Of a DNA stretch of 64,000 bases, positions 1 to 9,116 are shown in pieces. Numbering within the stretch: the stretch's first letter is position 1; the number at the start of each line of letters is the position of its first letter. Both the position numbers and the translations under genes were made by a program. The notes under the pieces are model-generated. The model was not told where the DNA came from. It searched no databases and was given only the letters and a program-made list of their open reading frames with translations. The stretch covers positions 4,092,001-4,156,000 of the forward strand of contig NVQB01000001.1 of the NCBI GenBank assembly GCA_002319075.1, in the 5' to 3' direction. The stretch is from Sphingobacteriaceae bacterium (GTDB lineage: Bacteria; Bacteroidota; Bacteroidia; B-17B0; Aurantibacillaceae).

Positions 1-3000
1 AACACCCAGATCAAGATTTACAAAATTGACATATTTATCAGAGAGCGAACTTAATTGTTGTGTAAGAGCTTTACTGGCTGTAGACCTGGAGGTAGAAGAC
101 AGTCCGCCGCCGCCGCTGCTCTCTAAAGGATTCTCACCTATAAATCTTCGTAAAGTAAGTAAGGCAAATACTTGTTTATTTAATTGTGTTTCGTCTTCGC
201 GCAAATTTGCAAGTTTTGTATTTACCGCTCCATTCAATGCGCCGCGGTCGCCCGGCGCCAGCTCAATATCGAAACTTATTTCAGGCGATGACAGAAATCC
301 ATTCATTTTTAGGTACACCATAAAAGTCAGCAGATTTCTGTATTTATTTTTCTCCATTTCAGAAAGTCCTGCTAATTCATTTTGCACTAAATCTAATGGT
401 GATGTTTTAATCGTGTATATGGCGGTTAAATCTACATAAGCATCCAAAGGATCGCCCGACCAGGTAACCGAACTTCCAGGTTGGATTTTAAAACTTCTTT
501 TTACAACGTTTTCCAGAGATAAAAAATAGCCTCCGTCTTCAATATTGTATTTACCCGAGAGACTTGTTTTACCGCTGCGATCCAACCCAAAGTCTAAAAG
601 TCCACCACCCGTGATATACAGAGAATCTCCTGTACTACGGTCTACAATCATTTTTAACTGTACCGATTTGTCAAAGTTTACAGAAGCATTTAATTCAATG
701 CCTTTTATTTTGGAATCAGCGTCTATCGAATCGTTGCGACGCGCCATAATGCTGATGTCTTTTTCGGAAGGATTAATAAATTCAACCACACCTTTGCTCT
801 CGTTTTTACTCACCTGACTTTCTGGTTTCACATAAGTAACAGACGAGCCTTTGTTCAATTTTATTTTCGCGTCTACCGTTGGCGCATCTGTTGTTCCTTT
901 GATTTTGATATCGCTGTCCAGAATAATCTTACCATAATATAAAGGATTGTCTTCACGCGTAGTGTTCAAAGCCAGGAAATCGTTTGTTTTCAAACGCAAA
1001 TCCAGTTCTATGTTTTTCAGATCGCGAATGTCTATATCTCCATTTAAAGTAGCAGTATGATCTAAAGTGTCTTTTAGTGTAAAATTATTGAATTGTATTT
1101 TTTTAGATACAAAATCTATTTTCGAATCTGTGACCTTGAGGTAAGAGTCAATGAATTTTGGTCTGAAACCTGCGTCCTTAAATCGAAGAGAGCCTTCTAT
1201 TCCGGGCAGCGTGGCGGGACCTTTTACATTTAATTTTCCATTAATGTTTCCCGACATATTTGTAAGCTGGCCAAAAGTGAAAGGTTCCACACTCGCAAGG
1301 CTAAGATTTCGAATGTCCACTATCATATCAAGATCGTTTGTTTTTGAGGCTCTGTAAAATCCTTTCATAGCGATGTCGTTACCGTTGCCCTGAACATTGA
1401 GCTCAACATCATATTTTGCAGGATCTTCGTAATTACTAGCTTTTAACTTTATAGTTCCAACAGGTACTGATTGAAAGACAAAATCTTTTATAACAAGGTC
1501 TGATTTAAAAGCTGAAGCGTTATTTTGTTTCTCAAGAATAACGTTTCCATTTATAGTTCCCTTTGCGAGCTCTTTTTTATTCTCCATCATGCGTGAGAGC
1601 GTAGTAATTTCAAAGTTTTTGAAAGTTATTTCTAAAGGGCTTTGTGGTTTTTTTTCTTTGCTATTTACGCCAAGCGACTGCGGACCATTGGATAGCACTA
1701 CATTATTGGCATACATGCCTTCTTTTCCAAAATGCAGGTAGTTAGCCTTGTCAATAGACCAGTTTTCGGCGTCCAAAATTAACTTGGGATCTAATTTTAA
1801 TTCAAAATCTTTATTCAAGCTTTTTAAAACGCCGCCAATAGCAAAAAGTTTTGCACTGTCGTCTTTTGCAATATTAAATTGAAAACCGAGAGTGTTGTTT
1901 TTTAGTTCACCTCCAAAATAAACGTTTTCAAATTTTAAAGTAGGATTCGAAACTTCTGCAAGAGTTAGGGCATAATTTAGTTTTTGAGGATCAGACTTAA
2001 TATCAAACCTCAAACTATCTAGTATAATTCCAGAGTACTTTACTTGCGGAACATCCACATTCAAAATAATATCTTTTGCCTCGCTGTTGTAAGAACCTTT
2101 AATGGCAATGGCACTTAGTTTTTCCAGTTGGGGTACAAAATTTTCGGTTATTGTATAGGGATCATTGATAGTGAGATCGAAATTGAATTTTTGTTTAGTA
2201 AGTTTTTGTGCCGGGGCGCCATCCTGCATATTAAAATAATTGCCTAGGTGCTGTTTCAAAACATAGGGAAGTTCTGCGAAGAGAATGTCGCCGGTAAAAT
2301 TAGCATTCATGATTTCTGAACGCAAACGCAAATCAGAAACACCCTCTTTAAACTCTGAGATCACTACAATGGAATCAATGGGGTATTTTTTGTTGTTACG
2401 TATAACCAAAGCATTTCTAATACTTGCGGTGCCGGTGGCATTCCGGCCGGGTTCACTTCCAATGTCTGATTGAATGAGCGCACTCACACGCAAATCTGTT
2501 TCCGACAGATTTAAGGCTTTTAAGTCGGCTCCTTTTAAATCTAAAGTAAAAGTATATTTAGGATGCGTTTGCTCTATATCTACGTGCCCTTTGAATTCAA
2601 AGGCGAGGTTATCGTCTTTCATGGAAGCGGTTCCGTTAAACGATTTTTTATTTATTGTTCCGTCAAGATTGAAATTTTTGTATTCATAGTTTTTTAAAAA
2701 CGCTTTAAGAAGGCCCACATGCAGTTCTGCATTTATGTTGCTGGTATCAAACCCGCTTCCTTTCACAGAAGCTGTGAGCGTTACCGGGCCAATCGTTTTT
2801 GATTGATTTAATAATTTTCCGAAGTCAAATGCGTTGATATCTATTTTTCCAGAATAAGGTTGCTCCTTATTTCCTGCTTTTGGATTCATTTTTACATTGG
2901 CAGCGAGATCTCCAAAAGATGTTTTTACAGCAAGATCAGCATCAAAATTTTTGACATAACCCTTGTAAGTTCCCTTTAAACTTAAATTTTCGGGAATGCT

Positions 3001-4668
3001 GATTGTTTTTGGAATCAGGGAATCCAGAACCAGACTCTCAATATCTTTTTTTGTGCTTGTGATTTCGAACGCTGCAGAGGCGTATAAATTTTCAGGATCG
3101 ATGACATTTTTCAAGGTCCCATGGAGTTTCAAAGAAGTACTTTCTTTTGTCTTTATTTCCAGTTTTGTAAAATTGAGGTCATTTAGTTTTCCTTCAATTT
3201 TACCTGACAAATTCACAACAGCATTTTGAGTTTCTCCTTTTAGCGGGAGTTTTTTCAAAAGATCGGGAGAAAAATATAAAATGTCTTTGAATGCAATGCT
3301 TGTGTTTTTAAATTCCGCCTGCAAACCCAGCTTGTTTATTGAGTCTCCCAAAGCTTTCAATGAGGGGTAGGAGAGAGCAAGATGATCTGTAATTCTACTG
3401 TTATTTATTTGCAGGTCGAGGTTTTTTAATTCGGCATGGGTTGTATCGTAACTGATTTTAGCTTGAAACTTTTTTAACTGGAAACCACTTTGTTCGTTGA
3501 AGTGCAGATCTTTTAAATTAAAATCTATTTTTTTGACATTGGCATAAAGGTCATTTCCCTTAAATGTAAAATTACTTACATCTAGATGATTAAAATCTAA
3601 TACGTTTTTTTGGACGGGGGTATTTCTGTTATCATAACCTAAGGTGTTTTGGTCAAGATCAAGTGTGTTCAAGGTCACGGTCCAGTCTGGTGATTTACCT
3701 GAGACCTGTTCTTCAACAGCCTTGGCAATAGTATCCTGTATCGCGATTTTATTTTGTGTATAATAAATAGCTGTATTTTTCAGGGCCAGTTTATTCAGAT
3801 CTATTTTTTCTTTTTTAAGATCTATTTTCTTAACGTCCAATAAAAATTCACCAAGCACTACTGCGAGATCCTGACCGCTGCTCTTGTCTTTGTAAGTTGC
3901 CTGTATGCTTTCTAACTTTAATTTGTTAAGACCAATCTCAAAATCGAATGGCTCAGATGCGCTTGTGTCTTTTGCTGTTTGAAGCGGTTTTTCGCGTGTG
4001 ACGAAAGCTTTAGTGCTTTTTAGATCAATGGTATTGACATGTATGATCTTTTTATTCAGATCAAATTCGTCGATATGCGTTTCAAAACTTCCAAGGTTTA
4101 AATCAGCGTTCATGCCGCTGGATTTATCGTGAAAGGTGAAATAAATATTCTTGAGAGAAATATTTTTAATGGAGAAAATTATTGGTTGGCTTGTTGTATC
4201 GGTATCTGCCGAAGAATCTTTCTCAGCAGAAGCAAATGCAGCCGGAATAAAACTAAAATTAAATTTTCCACCGGGTAGCTCTCTGTAAAGATGTGCAGTT
4301 AAAGTTTCAAGCTCTACAGAATTAAGCACTATTTTTTTATCTATCAGATCCCACAGGTTAACATCCACTTTGAGGGAATGGCTATAAAGCAGTGTGTCGT
4401 TCTTTTCATCTTCGATGTATAGATCGGTAAGCGACACAGATTTAGGAAAAGCAATCGTGATATTTCCCAACTCCACCTTTGTTTTTATTTTTTTTGAAAG
4501 ATAGTCGGTAGCTTTTCCGGTGACAAATTTTTGCGCTTTAGGAAATTGTAGTGTAATAAAAATAATAAGTACCAGCACTATTGGTGTAGCTACGATCCAC
4601 AAAATGGTCTTAAGAATAATGATTGTAATTCTTTTTCCTTTTGATCTATTATTTTTTACGCTTGTCAA
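1..4668 (-). CDS. tamB: TamB-like translocation/assembly module protein (partial, runs off the left edge)
   Basis: Large envelope protein of the AsmA/TamB (DUF490) type, which bridges the inner and outer membranes and helps place outer-membrane proteins or lipids. About 1556 codons are present and the frame is open to base 1. I read the start as TTG at 4668, because a stop codon lies in frame just upstream. The N-terminus has a basic stretch and one membrane helix (roughly residues 16-40), then a very long beta-rich region. The last visible part reads NPLESSGGGGLSS and VNFVNLDLG, typical of the C-terminal TamB domain in Bacteroidota, so only a few hundred residues should be missing. The gene lies 57 bp behind an FMN reductase on the same strand. 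Family assignment is firm; the start is less certain. Confidence 0.88.
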   Translation of the reverse strand, partial: MTSVKNNRSKGKRITIIILKTILWIVATPIVLVLIIFITLQFPKAQKFVTGKATDYLSKKIKTKVELGNITIAFPKSVSLTDLYIEDEKNDTLLYSHSLKVDVNLWDLIDKKIVLNSVELETLTAHLYRELPGGKFNFSFIPAAFASAEKDSSADTDTTSQPIIFSIKNISLKNIYFTFHDKSSGMNADLNLGSFETHIDEFDLNKKIIHVNTIDLKSTKAFVTREKPLQTAKDTSASEPFDFEIGLNKLKLESIQATYKDKSSGQDLAVVLGEFLLDVKKIDLKKEKIDLNKLALKNTAIYYTQNKIAIQDTIAKAVEEQVSGKSPDWTVTLNTLDLDQNTLGYDNRNTPVQKNVLDFNHLDVSNFTFKGNDLYANVKKIDFNLKDLHFNEQSGFQLKKFQAKISYDTTHAELKNLDLQINNSRITDHLALSYPSLKALGDSINKLGLQAEFKNTSIAFKDILYFSPDLLKKLPLKGETQNAVVNLSGKIEGKLNDLNFTKLEIKTKESTSLKLHGTLKNVIDPENLYASAAFEITSTKKDIESLVLDSLIPKTISIPENLSLKGTYKGYVKNFDADLAVKTSFGDLAANVKMNPKAGNKEQPYSGKIDINAFDFGKLLNQSKTIGPVTLTASVKGSGFDTSNINAELHVGLLKAFLKNYEYKNFNLDGTINKKSFNGTASMKDDNLAFEFKGHVDIEQTHPKYTFTLDLKGADLKALNLSETDLRVSALIQSDIGSEPGRNATGTASIRNALVIRNNKKYPIDSIVVISEFKEGVSDLRLRSEIMNANFTGDILFAELPYVLKQHLGNYFNMQDGAPAQKLTKQKFNFDLTINDPYTITENFVPQLEKLSAIAIKGSYNSEAKDIILNVDVPQVKYSGIILDSLRFDIKSDPQKLNYALTLAEVSNPTLKFENVYFGGELKNNTLGFQFNIAKDDSAKLFAIGGVLKSLNKDFELKLDPKLILDAENWSIDKANYLHFGKEGMYANNVVLSNGPQSLGVNSKEKKPQSPLEITFKNFEITTLSRMMENKKELAKGTINGNVILEKQNNASAFKSDLVIKDFVFQSVPVGTIKLKASNYEDPAKYDVELNVQGNGNDIAMKGFYRASKTNDLDMIVDIRNLSLASVEPFTFGQLTNMSGNINGKLNVKGPATLPGIEGSLRFKDAGFRPKFIDSYLKVTDSKIDFVSKKIQFNNFTLKDTLDHTATLNGDIDIRDLKNIELDLRLKTNDFLALNTTREDNPLYYGKIILDSDIKIKGTTDAPTVDAKIKLNKGSSVTYVKPESQVSKNESKGVVEFINPSEKDISIMARRNDSIDADSKIKGIELNASVNFDKSVQLKMIVDRSTGDSLYITGGGLLDFGLDRSGKTSLSGKYNIEDGGYFLSLENVVKRSFKIQPGSSVTWSGDPLDAYVDLTAIYTIKTSPLDLVQNELAGLSEMEKNKYRNLLTFMVYLKMNGFLSSPEISFDIELAPGDRGALNGAVNTKLANLREDETQLNKQVFALLTLRRFIGENPLESSGGGGLSSTSRSTASKALTQQLSSLSDKYVNFVNLDLGV

Positions 4669-4725
4669 ATTTTGATGTGTGCTTTGTTCTCAGAGTGTGT
4701 TTTGGTCGGTAGCCCAATTTCGTCC

Positions 4726-5295
4726 TTATTTCAAGGTTCTCATTTTGTTTAGCCCAATGGCCCACTTTTCAAGTTCATCCAGCATAACATTAGCAGCTTT
4801 TAAACTATCCATACCCGGAATAAATTTTCCTTCTTCATTAAAATATTTGCCAAAATTTGGTAGGTAAAGCGATTCGGTCAAAGGCATCATCTTAAGCGCT
4901 GTAACCACCGGTATCAACATTTCAGAAGCTCTGCTTCCGCCTGCAACTCCTCCGTAACTTACGAAAGCTACAGGTTTATAATTCCATTCTTTGAAAAGAA
5001 AATCGAGAGCGTTTTTTAAAGGGGCAGAATAACCGTGATTGTACTCAGGATGAACGAAAATAAAGGCTTCTCCCGCATTGATTTTTTTGCTCCATTTTTT
5101 CGTACGCTGGTGTTTGTATTTTTGCAAAGCCGGCATTTCTGGCTCATTATGAAAAGGAAGATTTTCTTCTTTAAGATCAATAAAATCGATCTTAAATTTT
5201 TTGGAATCCTTGGTAATTTTGAGAATCCAGTCTGCAACTGCCGGTCCTTTTCTGCCGGGTCTTGTACTGCAAAGTATTATTTTTAATTTGATCAT
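4726..5295 (-). CDS. NADPH-dependent FMN reductase family protein
   Basis: A 189-residue flavodoxin-fold oxidoreductase that would bind FMN and use NAD(P)H to reduce flavin, quinone or a similar acceptor in the cytoplasm. The phosphate-binding stretch STRPGRKG sits at residues 10-17. The family motif PEYNHGYSAPLKNALD lies near residues 83-98, followed by FVSYGGVAGG at 111-120. Length and motif order fit the FMN_red family over the whole protein. It starts with ATG at 5295 and precedes tamB on the same strand. The natural substrate cannot be told from sequence. Confidence 0.9.
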   Translation of the reverse strand: MIKLKIILCSTRPGRKGPAVADWILKITKDSKKFKIDFIDLKEENLPFHNEPEMPALQKYKHQRTKKWSKKINAGEAFIFVHPEYNHGYSAPLKNALDFLFKEWNYKPVAFVSYGGVAGGSRASEMLIPVVTALKMMPLTESLYLPNFGKYFNEEGKFIPGMDSLKAANVMLDELEKWAIGLNKMRTLK

Positions 5296-5307
5296 AAGTA
5301 CTCAACT

Positions 5308-5337
5308 AATTGGGGTCGGGGACAAATAACCCCAATT
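5308..5337. other. GC-rich inverted repeat upstream of the FMN reductase
   Basis: An 8-bp perfect inverted repeat, AATTGGGG and CCCCAATT, with a 14-base loop, lies 13 bp before the reductase start codon. It could be an operator, a 5' leader hairpin or a weak terminator for whatever reads in from the right. Nothing in the sequence decides between these. Confidence 0.4.
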
Positions 5338-5640
5338 TTCCCCACTTTTTCATCAGAATAATTCCTGGCCAGATGGATCCATTTTGTTGTTAGGGCTAAA
5401 GGCTTTTCAACAGGGGATTCAAACGCATCAAAAAATTAAACTGTGTTTTGTACTTAAATAAAGTCAATAGTCGTGCCACTATTGGTTTTTAGAGCTGAAA
5501 ATAAAGGCTGTGACCTTTGCATGCGCGGGCCAAAAGCTCTAATGATCTTCCCGACTATCCCAAAGCCATCCCGATGCTGCAGGCATGTGACAGGCTGCTC
5601 GAAGTGACATCGGTGGCAGTTGATGTCGGTTCGAGCACGT
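5338..5640. other. Non-coding stretch before the 59-bp array
   Basis: About 300 bp with no credible reading frame. Its right end (about 5598-5640) has GCTCGAAGTGACATCGG and GATGTCGGTTCGAGCAC, which resemble degenerate heads of the repeat units that follow, so the array may once have been longer. Confidence 0.4.
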
Positions 5641-6303
5641 CGATGTCAGTTCGGGAAGGATCAACATCCAGTGGATATTAAGGCCAGCTGAAGGGCGGTC
5701 GATGTCAGTTCGGGCAGGATCAACATCCAGTGGATGTTAAGGCCAGCTGATGGACGGTCGATGTCAGTTCGGGCAGGATCAACATCCAGTGGATGTTAAG
5801 GCCAGCTGAAGGGCGGTCGAAGTCAGTTCGGGCAGGATCAACATCCAGTGGATGTTAAGGCCAGCTGATGGGCGGTCGATGTCAGTTCGGGCAGGATCAA
5901 CATCCAGTGGATGTTAAGGCCAGCTGATGGACGGTCGATGTCAGTTCGGGCAGGATCAACATCCAGTGGATGTTAAGGCCAGCTGGTGGACGGTCGATGT
6001 CAGTTCGGGCAGGATCAACATCCAGTGGATGTTAAGGCCAGCTGATGGACGGTCGATGTCAGTTCGGGCAGGATCAACATCCAGTGGATGTTAAGGCCAG
6101 CTGATGGACGGTCGATGTCAGTTCGGGCAGGATCAACATCCAGTGGATGTTAAGGCCAGCTGGTGGACGGTCGATGTCAGTTCGGGCAGGATCAACATCC
6201 AGTGGATGTTAAGGCCAGCTGATGGACGGTCGATGTCAGTTCGGGCAGGATCAACATCCAGTGGATGTTAAGGCCAGCTGATGGACGGTCGATGTCAGTT
6301 CGA
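5641..6303. repeat. Tandem array, 59-bp unit, 11 copies plus a partial copy
   Basis: Unit starts fall at 5641, 5700, 5759, 5818, 5877, 5936, 5995, 6054, 6113, 6172 and 6231, exactly 59 bp apart, and a twelfth partial copy starts at 6290. Units differ at only a few positions (for example GAAGGGC, GATGGAC or GGTGGAC after CAGCT). Each contains the palindrome AACATCCAGTGGATGTT, able to form a 7-8 bp hairpin, and the head GATGTCAGTTCGGGCAGG. The array abuts the stop codon of the following minus-strand gene. There are no variable spacers, so it is not a CRISPR array. Confidence 0.95.
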
Positions 6304-6316
6304 GCGTAGTCGAGAA
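6291..6316 (+). repeat. Single TTCGAGCGTAGTCGAG repeat capping the 59-bp array
   Basis: The last partial array unit changes from CAGTTCGGGCAGG to CAGTTCGAGCGTAGTCGAG, which is the core of the dispersed repeat family seen at 33.9-35.0 kb. It ends at the stop codon of the short-chain dehydrogenase at 6317. This suggests the 59-bp units evolved from, or recombined with, that family. Confidence 0.75.
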
Positions 6317-7126
6317 CTAAAGAAACAAATCAATCATCAATTTTTCATTGGGATTGATAGCATATTTACTAAAATCCGTTACGCCATTTTCTCTGAGAAT
6401 TTCTTCATCAATAAAAAAGTTTCCGGTTGTGGATGTGCTGTTTTTCTCGAAAATAAGAAGCGCCGCATCTGCCATAATTTCTGGCGTGCGGCTTTTGTTT
6501 ATCAAGGCATCGCCACCCAATAGATTCTGCACAGCGGCTGTGGCTATCGTCGTTCGCGGCCACAGAGCATTAACACCTATTTTATATTTTTTTAATTCTT
6601 CAGCAAGACCAAGAACTGTCATACTCATGCCATACTTAGCCATGGTATAAGCCAGGTGTTTTCCAAACCATTTCGGGTCAAGATTTAAAGGTGGCGACAA
6701 GGTAAGGATATGTGGATTCCCGGATTCTTTCAGTAGGGGAATACAATATTTAGAAACCATAAAAGTTCCTCTTACATTAATGTTGTGCATTAAGTCGTAT
6801 CGCTTCATTTCTAACTCCTCTGTGGAAGAGAGATTGATGGCGGAAGCATTATTTACAAGTATATCAATGTGGCCAAATGTTGATTTTACTTTTTCAACAG
6901 CGGCAACAACGTTTGCTTCATCACGAATGTCAACCTGCAATGGCAAAGCTTTCACACCGGCTTTTTCGACCTCCTCAGCAACAGAATAAATTGTCCCTGG
7001 AATTTTCGGATTCGGATCGGTAGTCTTGGCTGCAATAACAATGTTGTAACCTTTTTTCGCCAGGCCAAGAGCTATCTCTCTTCCAATACCGCGACTTGCG
7101 CCGGTGATGAATGCTGTTTTTGCCAT
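6317..7126 (-). CDS. SDR family oxidoreductase (HSDL2-like)
   Basis: Classical short-chain dehydrogenase of about 269 residues using NAD(P)H. The cofactor motif TGASRGIG lies at residues 8-15 and NNAS at 92-95. The catalytic Ser, Tyr and Lys are S144, Y160 and K164 (AYTMAK). I chose ATG at 7126 rather than an upstream start at 7171, because 7126 begins right after the stop of the acyl-CoA dehydrogenase and gives the usual N-terminus MAKTAFITGASRG. It resembles the HSDL2-like dehydrogenases linked to lipid metabolism. Coupling to the upstream gene suggests one operon acting on an acyl or hydroxyacyl substrate; that substrate is inferred, not shown. Confidence 0.9.
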   Translation of the reverse strand: MAKTAFITGASRGIGREIALGLAKKGYNIVIAAKTTDPNPKIPGTIYSVAEEVEKAGVKALPLQVDIRDEANVVAAVEKVKSTFGHIDILVNNASAINLSSTEELEMKRYDLMHNINVRGTFMVSKYCIPLLKESGNPHILTLSPPLNLDPKWFGKHLAYTMAKYGMSMTVLGLAEELKKYKIGVNALWPRTTIATAAVQNLLGGDALINKSRTPEIMADAALLIFEKNSTSTTGNFFIDEEILRENGVTDFSKYAINPNEKLMIDLFL

Positions 7127-7127
7127 G

Positions 7128-8306
7128 TTACATATGTTTTGAAAATGAAGGTTGATATTCTTTTTTATCAATTACCATTTTAGCGATTACTTCTGCCAAG
7201 ATCTCTGAAGTACCGCCACCTATTGGTCCGAGTCGGCTGTCACGGAACATGCGTGCTAAAGGATATTCTTCCATATAACCGTATCCGCCCAATGCTTGCA
7301 AACAAGTTGTCATTACTTCGTCGGACATTGCCGTAGAAAGCATTTTTGCCATGCTCGCTTCTTTCACAGGATATTCACCCTCTACAAGTTGATGACAAAT
7401 ACTGTAATTAAAACGTTTGTGCATTTCTATTTGAGAAGCCATCTGAGCTACGCGGTGACGCAACACCTGAAAACTATCAATTGTTTTTCCAAACGCCTGA
7501 CGTTCGCCCATGTATTTAATTGTGTAGTTAAGTGCCCACTCGGCGGCGGCATGCGCATTAATAGCCATGATGAGACGTTCAAGAGCAAAGTGCTGCATGA
7601 TATAGGGAAACCCTTTTCCTTCTTCACCCATTAAATTTTCTGCGGGAATACGAACGTTATCGAAAGAAATTTCTCCCGTGTCAGAAGCTCTCCAGCCGAG
7701 TTTATCGAGTTTAGAAGCGCTGATACCAGGTGTAGCACGGTCCATGATAAAAATACTGATGCCTTTTGCGCCCTTATCTAAACTTGTTTTAGCAGCAACA
7801 ACAAGGTAATCGCTATAAACACCATTCGTGATAAATGTTTTTGATCCATTAATCAGGTAACCATCTTTATCTTTTATTGCGGTAGTTCTCATCCCTGCAA
7901 CGTCAGAACCAGCAAAGGGTTCAGTAATGCAAAGACAACCGATTTTATCTCCTGAAATACTTGGAGCAAGATATTCGCGCTTAATACGATCATCACCTTC
8001 TGCATTTAAATGCTGCATGGCAAGATAAGAATGCGCCCACATCGCAGCCGCAAATCCACCTGAGTTTACACCTTGTAATTCTTCCAGGAAGATAGTCGTA
8101 TAAAAAAGATCAAGACCCAATCCACCATATTGTTCAGGATAAACCAAACCAAAATAACCCATGTCGCCCATTTTTTTCCAAATGTCGCGGTCAATTTTTC
8201 CGGTTTCTTCCCACTTGTTAACGCGTGGGGCAACTTCTTTGGCAAGGAAATCCCTGATTCCTTCTCTGAACAAATTGTGTTCTTCTGTGAAATAGTTTGT
8301 CTTCAT
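7128..8306 (-). CDS. Acyl-CoA dehydrogenase
   Basis: A 392-residue FAD-dependent dehydrogenase making a 2,3-double bond in an acyl-CoA, the first step of beta-oxidation or of a branched-chain pathway. The N-, middle and C-terminal ACAD domains are all present. CITEPFAGSD (126-135) is the FAD/substrate signature and GGGTSEI lies at 363-369. The position of the base in medium-chain enzymes (Glu of YEGTS) is Gly364 here. E243 in FALERL fits the alternative base of the long-chain and isovaleryl enzymes. It heads the pair with the SDR gene (1 bp gap) and lies 31 bp after a TetR gene on the same strand. Confidence 0.94.
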   Translation of the reverse strand: MKTNYFTEEHNLFREGIRDFLAKEVAPRVNKWEETGKIDRDIWKKMGDMGYFGLVYPEQYGGLGLDLFYTTIFLEELQGVNSGGFAAAMWAHSYLAMQHLNAEGDDRIKREYLAPSISGDKIGCLCITEPFAGSDVAGMRTTAIKDKDGYLINGSKTFITNGVYSDYLVVAAKTSLDKGAKGISIFIMDRATPGISASKLDKLGWRASDTGEISFDNVRIPAENLMGEEGKGFPYIMQHFALERLIMAINAHAAAEWALNYTIKYMGERQAFGKTIDSFQVLRHRVAQMASQIEMHKRFNYSICHQLVEGEYPVKEASMAKMLSTAMSDEVMTTCLQALGGYGYMEEYPLARMFRDSRLGPIGGGTSEILAEVIAKMVIDKKEYQPSFSKHM

Positions 8307-8337
8307 AATTTTTGTCTAGTGTGTTATTAGCTGGAAT

Positions 8338-8994
8338 TTAAAACGTAACGAATTGATTTATTTTTTTATTAAATGCCTTTCCTAAACTGTTGTAGTATTT
8401 GATACCAAAATATTTTTTAAAAGAGGCTAATCCTTTTTCAGTAAAATAGGGGATGATATTTATCCAGATCACTTTTTCGCAATTGTCTTCGTTTTTATCT
8501 TTACGGATGGTCTGTTGCGCAGTCCAGAAAAAAGAAAGCATCCAGGTAGAAATTGCCAGGTTGTTATAGGCCCCGGGAATAGGCTCTTTTTTCATATTTC
8601 CTACTTGTATAGAAAAAGTGATAGCTGCTTCAAAATCTTCAATACTGCGGTCAGCCATAGTCTTGAAAATCTTGCTCACATGAGCATGTTTCATTACCTG
8701 GTTATCGTGAAAAATAAAAGGATATTCTTTTTGAAATTTTATGTAAACCCTTATTTCTTCCCGTAAATTTTGAAAGGAGGGAAACTGACGTGTTTTCTGC
8801 TTTACAAGGTTAATGCGTTCCCACATTTCATCCACAATAGCTATCAGTAAAGCTTCTTTGTCTTTATAGTGATAAGTGATATTTCCCCTGCTGATACCGA
8901 GCTCATTAGCGAGCTCAAATAAATTCACAGAGCCATAACCCGATTCATTAAAAATCTCTACGGCTTTTGATTTTATTTTTTCTTTGGTTGTCAT
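8338..8994 (-). CDS. TetR/AcrR family transcriptional regulator
   Basis: A 218-residue regulator with a TetR helix-turn-helix at about residues 8-50 (ELGISRGNITYHYKDKEAL) and a longer ligand-binding C-terminal domain rich in aromatic residues. It is encoded just upstream of the acyl-CoA dehydrogenase/SDR pair on the same strand, so it probably controls its own operon in response to an acyl-CoA or related ligand; this is inferred from position. A TATATTTG box and an inverted repeat lie before its ATG. Confidence 0.9.
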   Translation of the reverse strand: MTTKEKIKSKAVEIFNESGYGSVNLFELANELGISRGNITYHYKDKEALLIAIVDEMWERINLVKQKTRQFPSFQNLREEIRVYIKFQKEYPFIFHDNQVMKHAHVSKIFKTMADRSIEDFEAAITFSIQVGNMKKEPIPGAYNNLAISTWMLSFFWTAQQTIRKDKNEDNCEKVIWINIIPYFTEKGLASFKKYFGIKYYNSLGKAFNKKINQFVTF

Positions 8995-9005
8995 GTATGG
9001 AAAGT

Positions 9006-9013
9006 CAAATATA
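9006..9013 (-). promoter_or_regulatory. Promoter -7 box TATATTTG of the TetR gene
   Basis: An exact TAnnTTTG match read on the minus strand, ending 11 bp before the ATG at 8994. The -33 element is not clear. Confidence 0.6.
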
Positions 9014-9030
9014 CATAATTTTTAAAAATA

Positions 9031-9044
9031 ACTAAATAATTAGT
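9031..9044. promoter_or_regulatory. Candidate TetR operator
   Basis: Inverted repeat ACTAA-ATAA-TTAGT lies about 18 bp upstream of the -7 box, where an operator of the adjacent TetR-family protein would be expected. It is short and AT-rich, so chance is possible. Confidence 0.35.
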
Positions 9045-9116
9045 CACTTTTGACAAATATTTAGCCACTAAGACACTGAGAGCACAAAGGGTCATTAAGA
9101 TCATCACGAATAGAAC

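Noticed and set aside
5641-6303. CRISPR array
   Set aside because: The 59-bp units follow each other without unique spacers, and no cas genes are near.
6281-6523. Plus-strand 80-codon frame
   Set aside because: It starts in the 59-bp array and runs over the well-supported SDR gene on the other strand.
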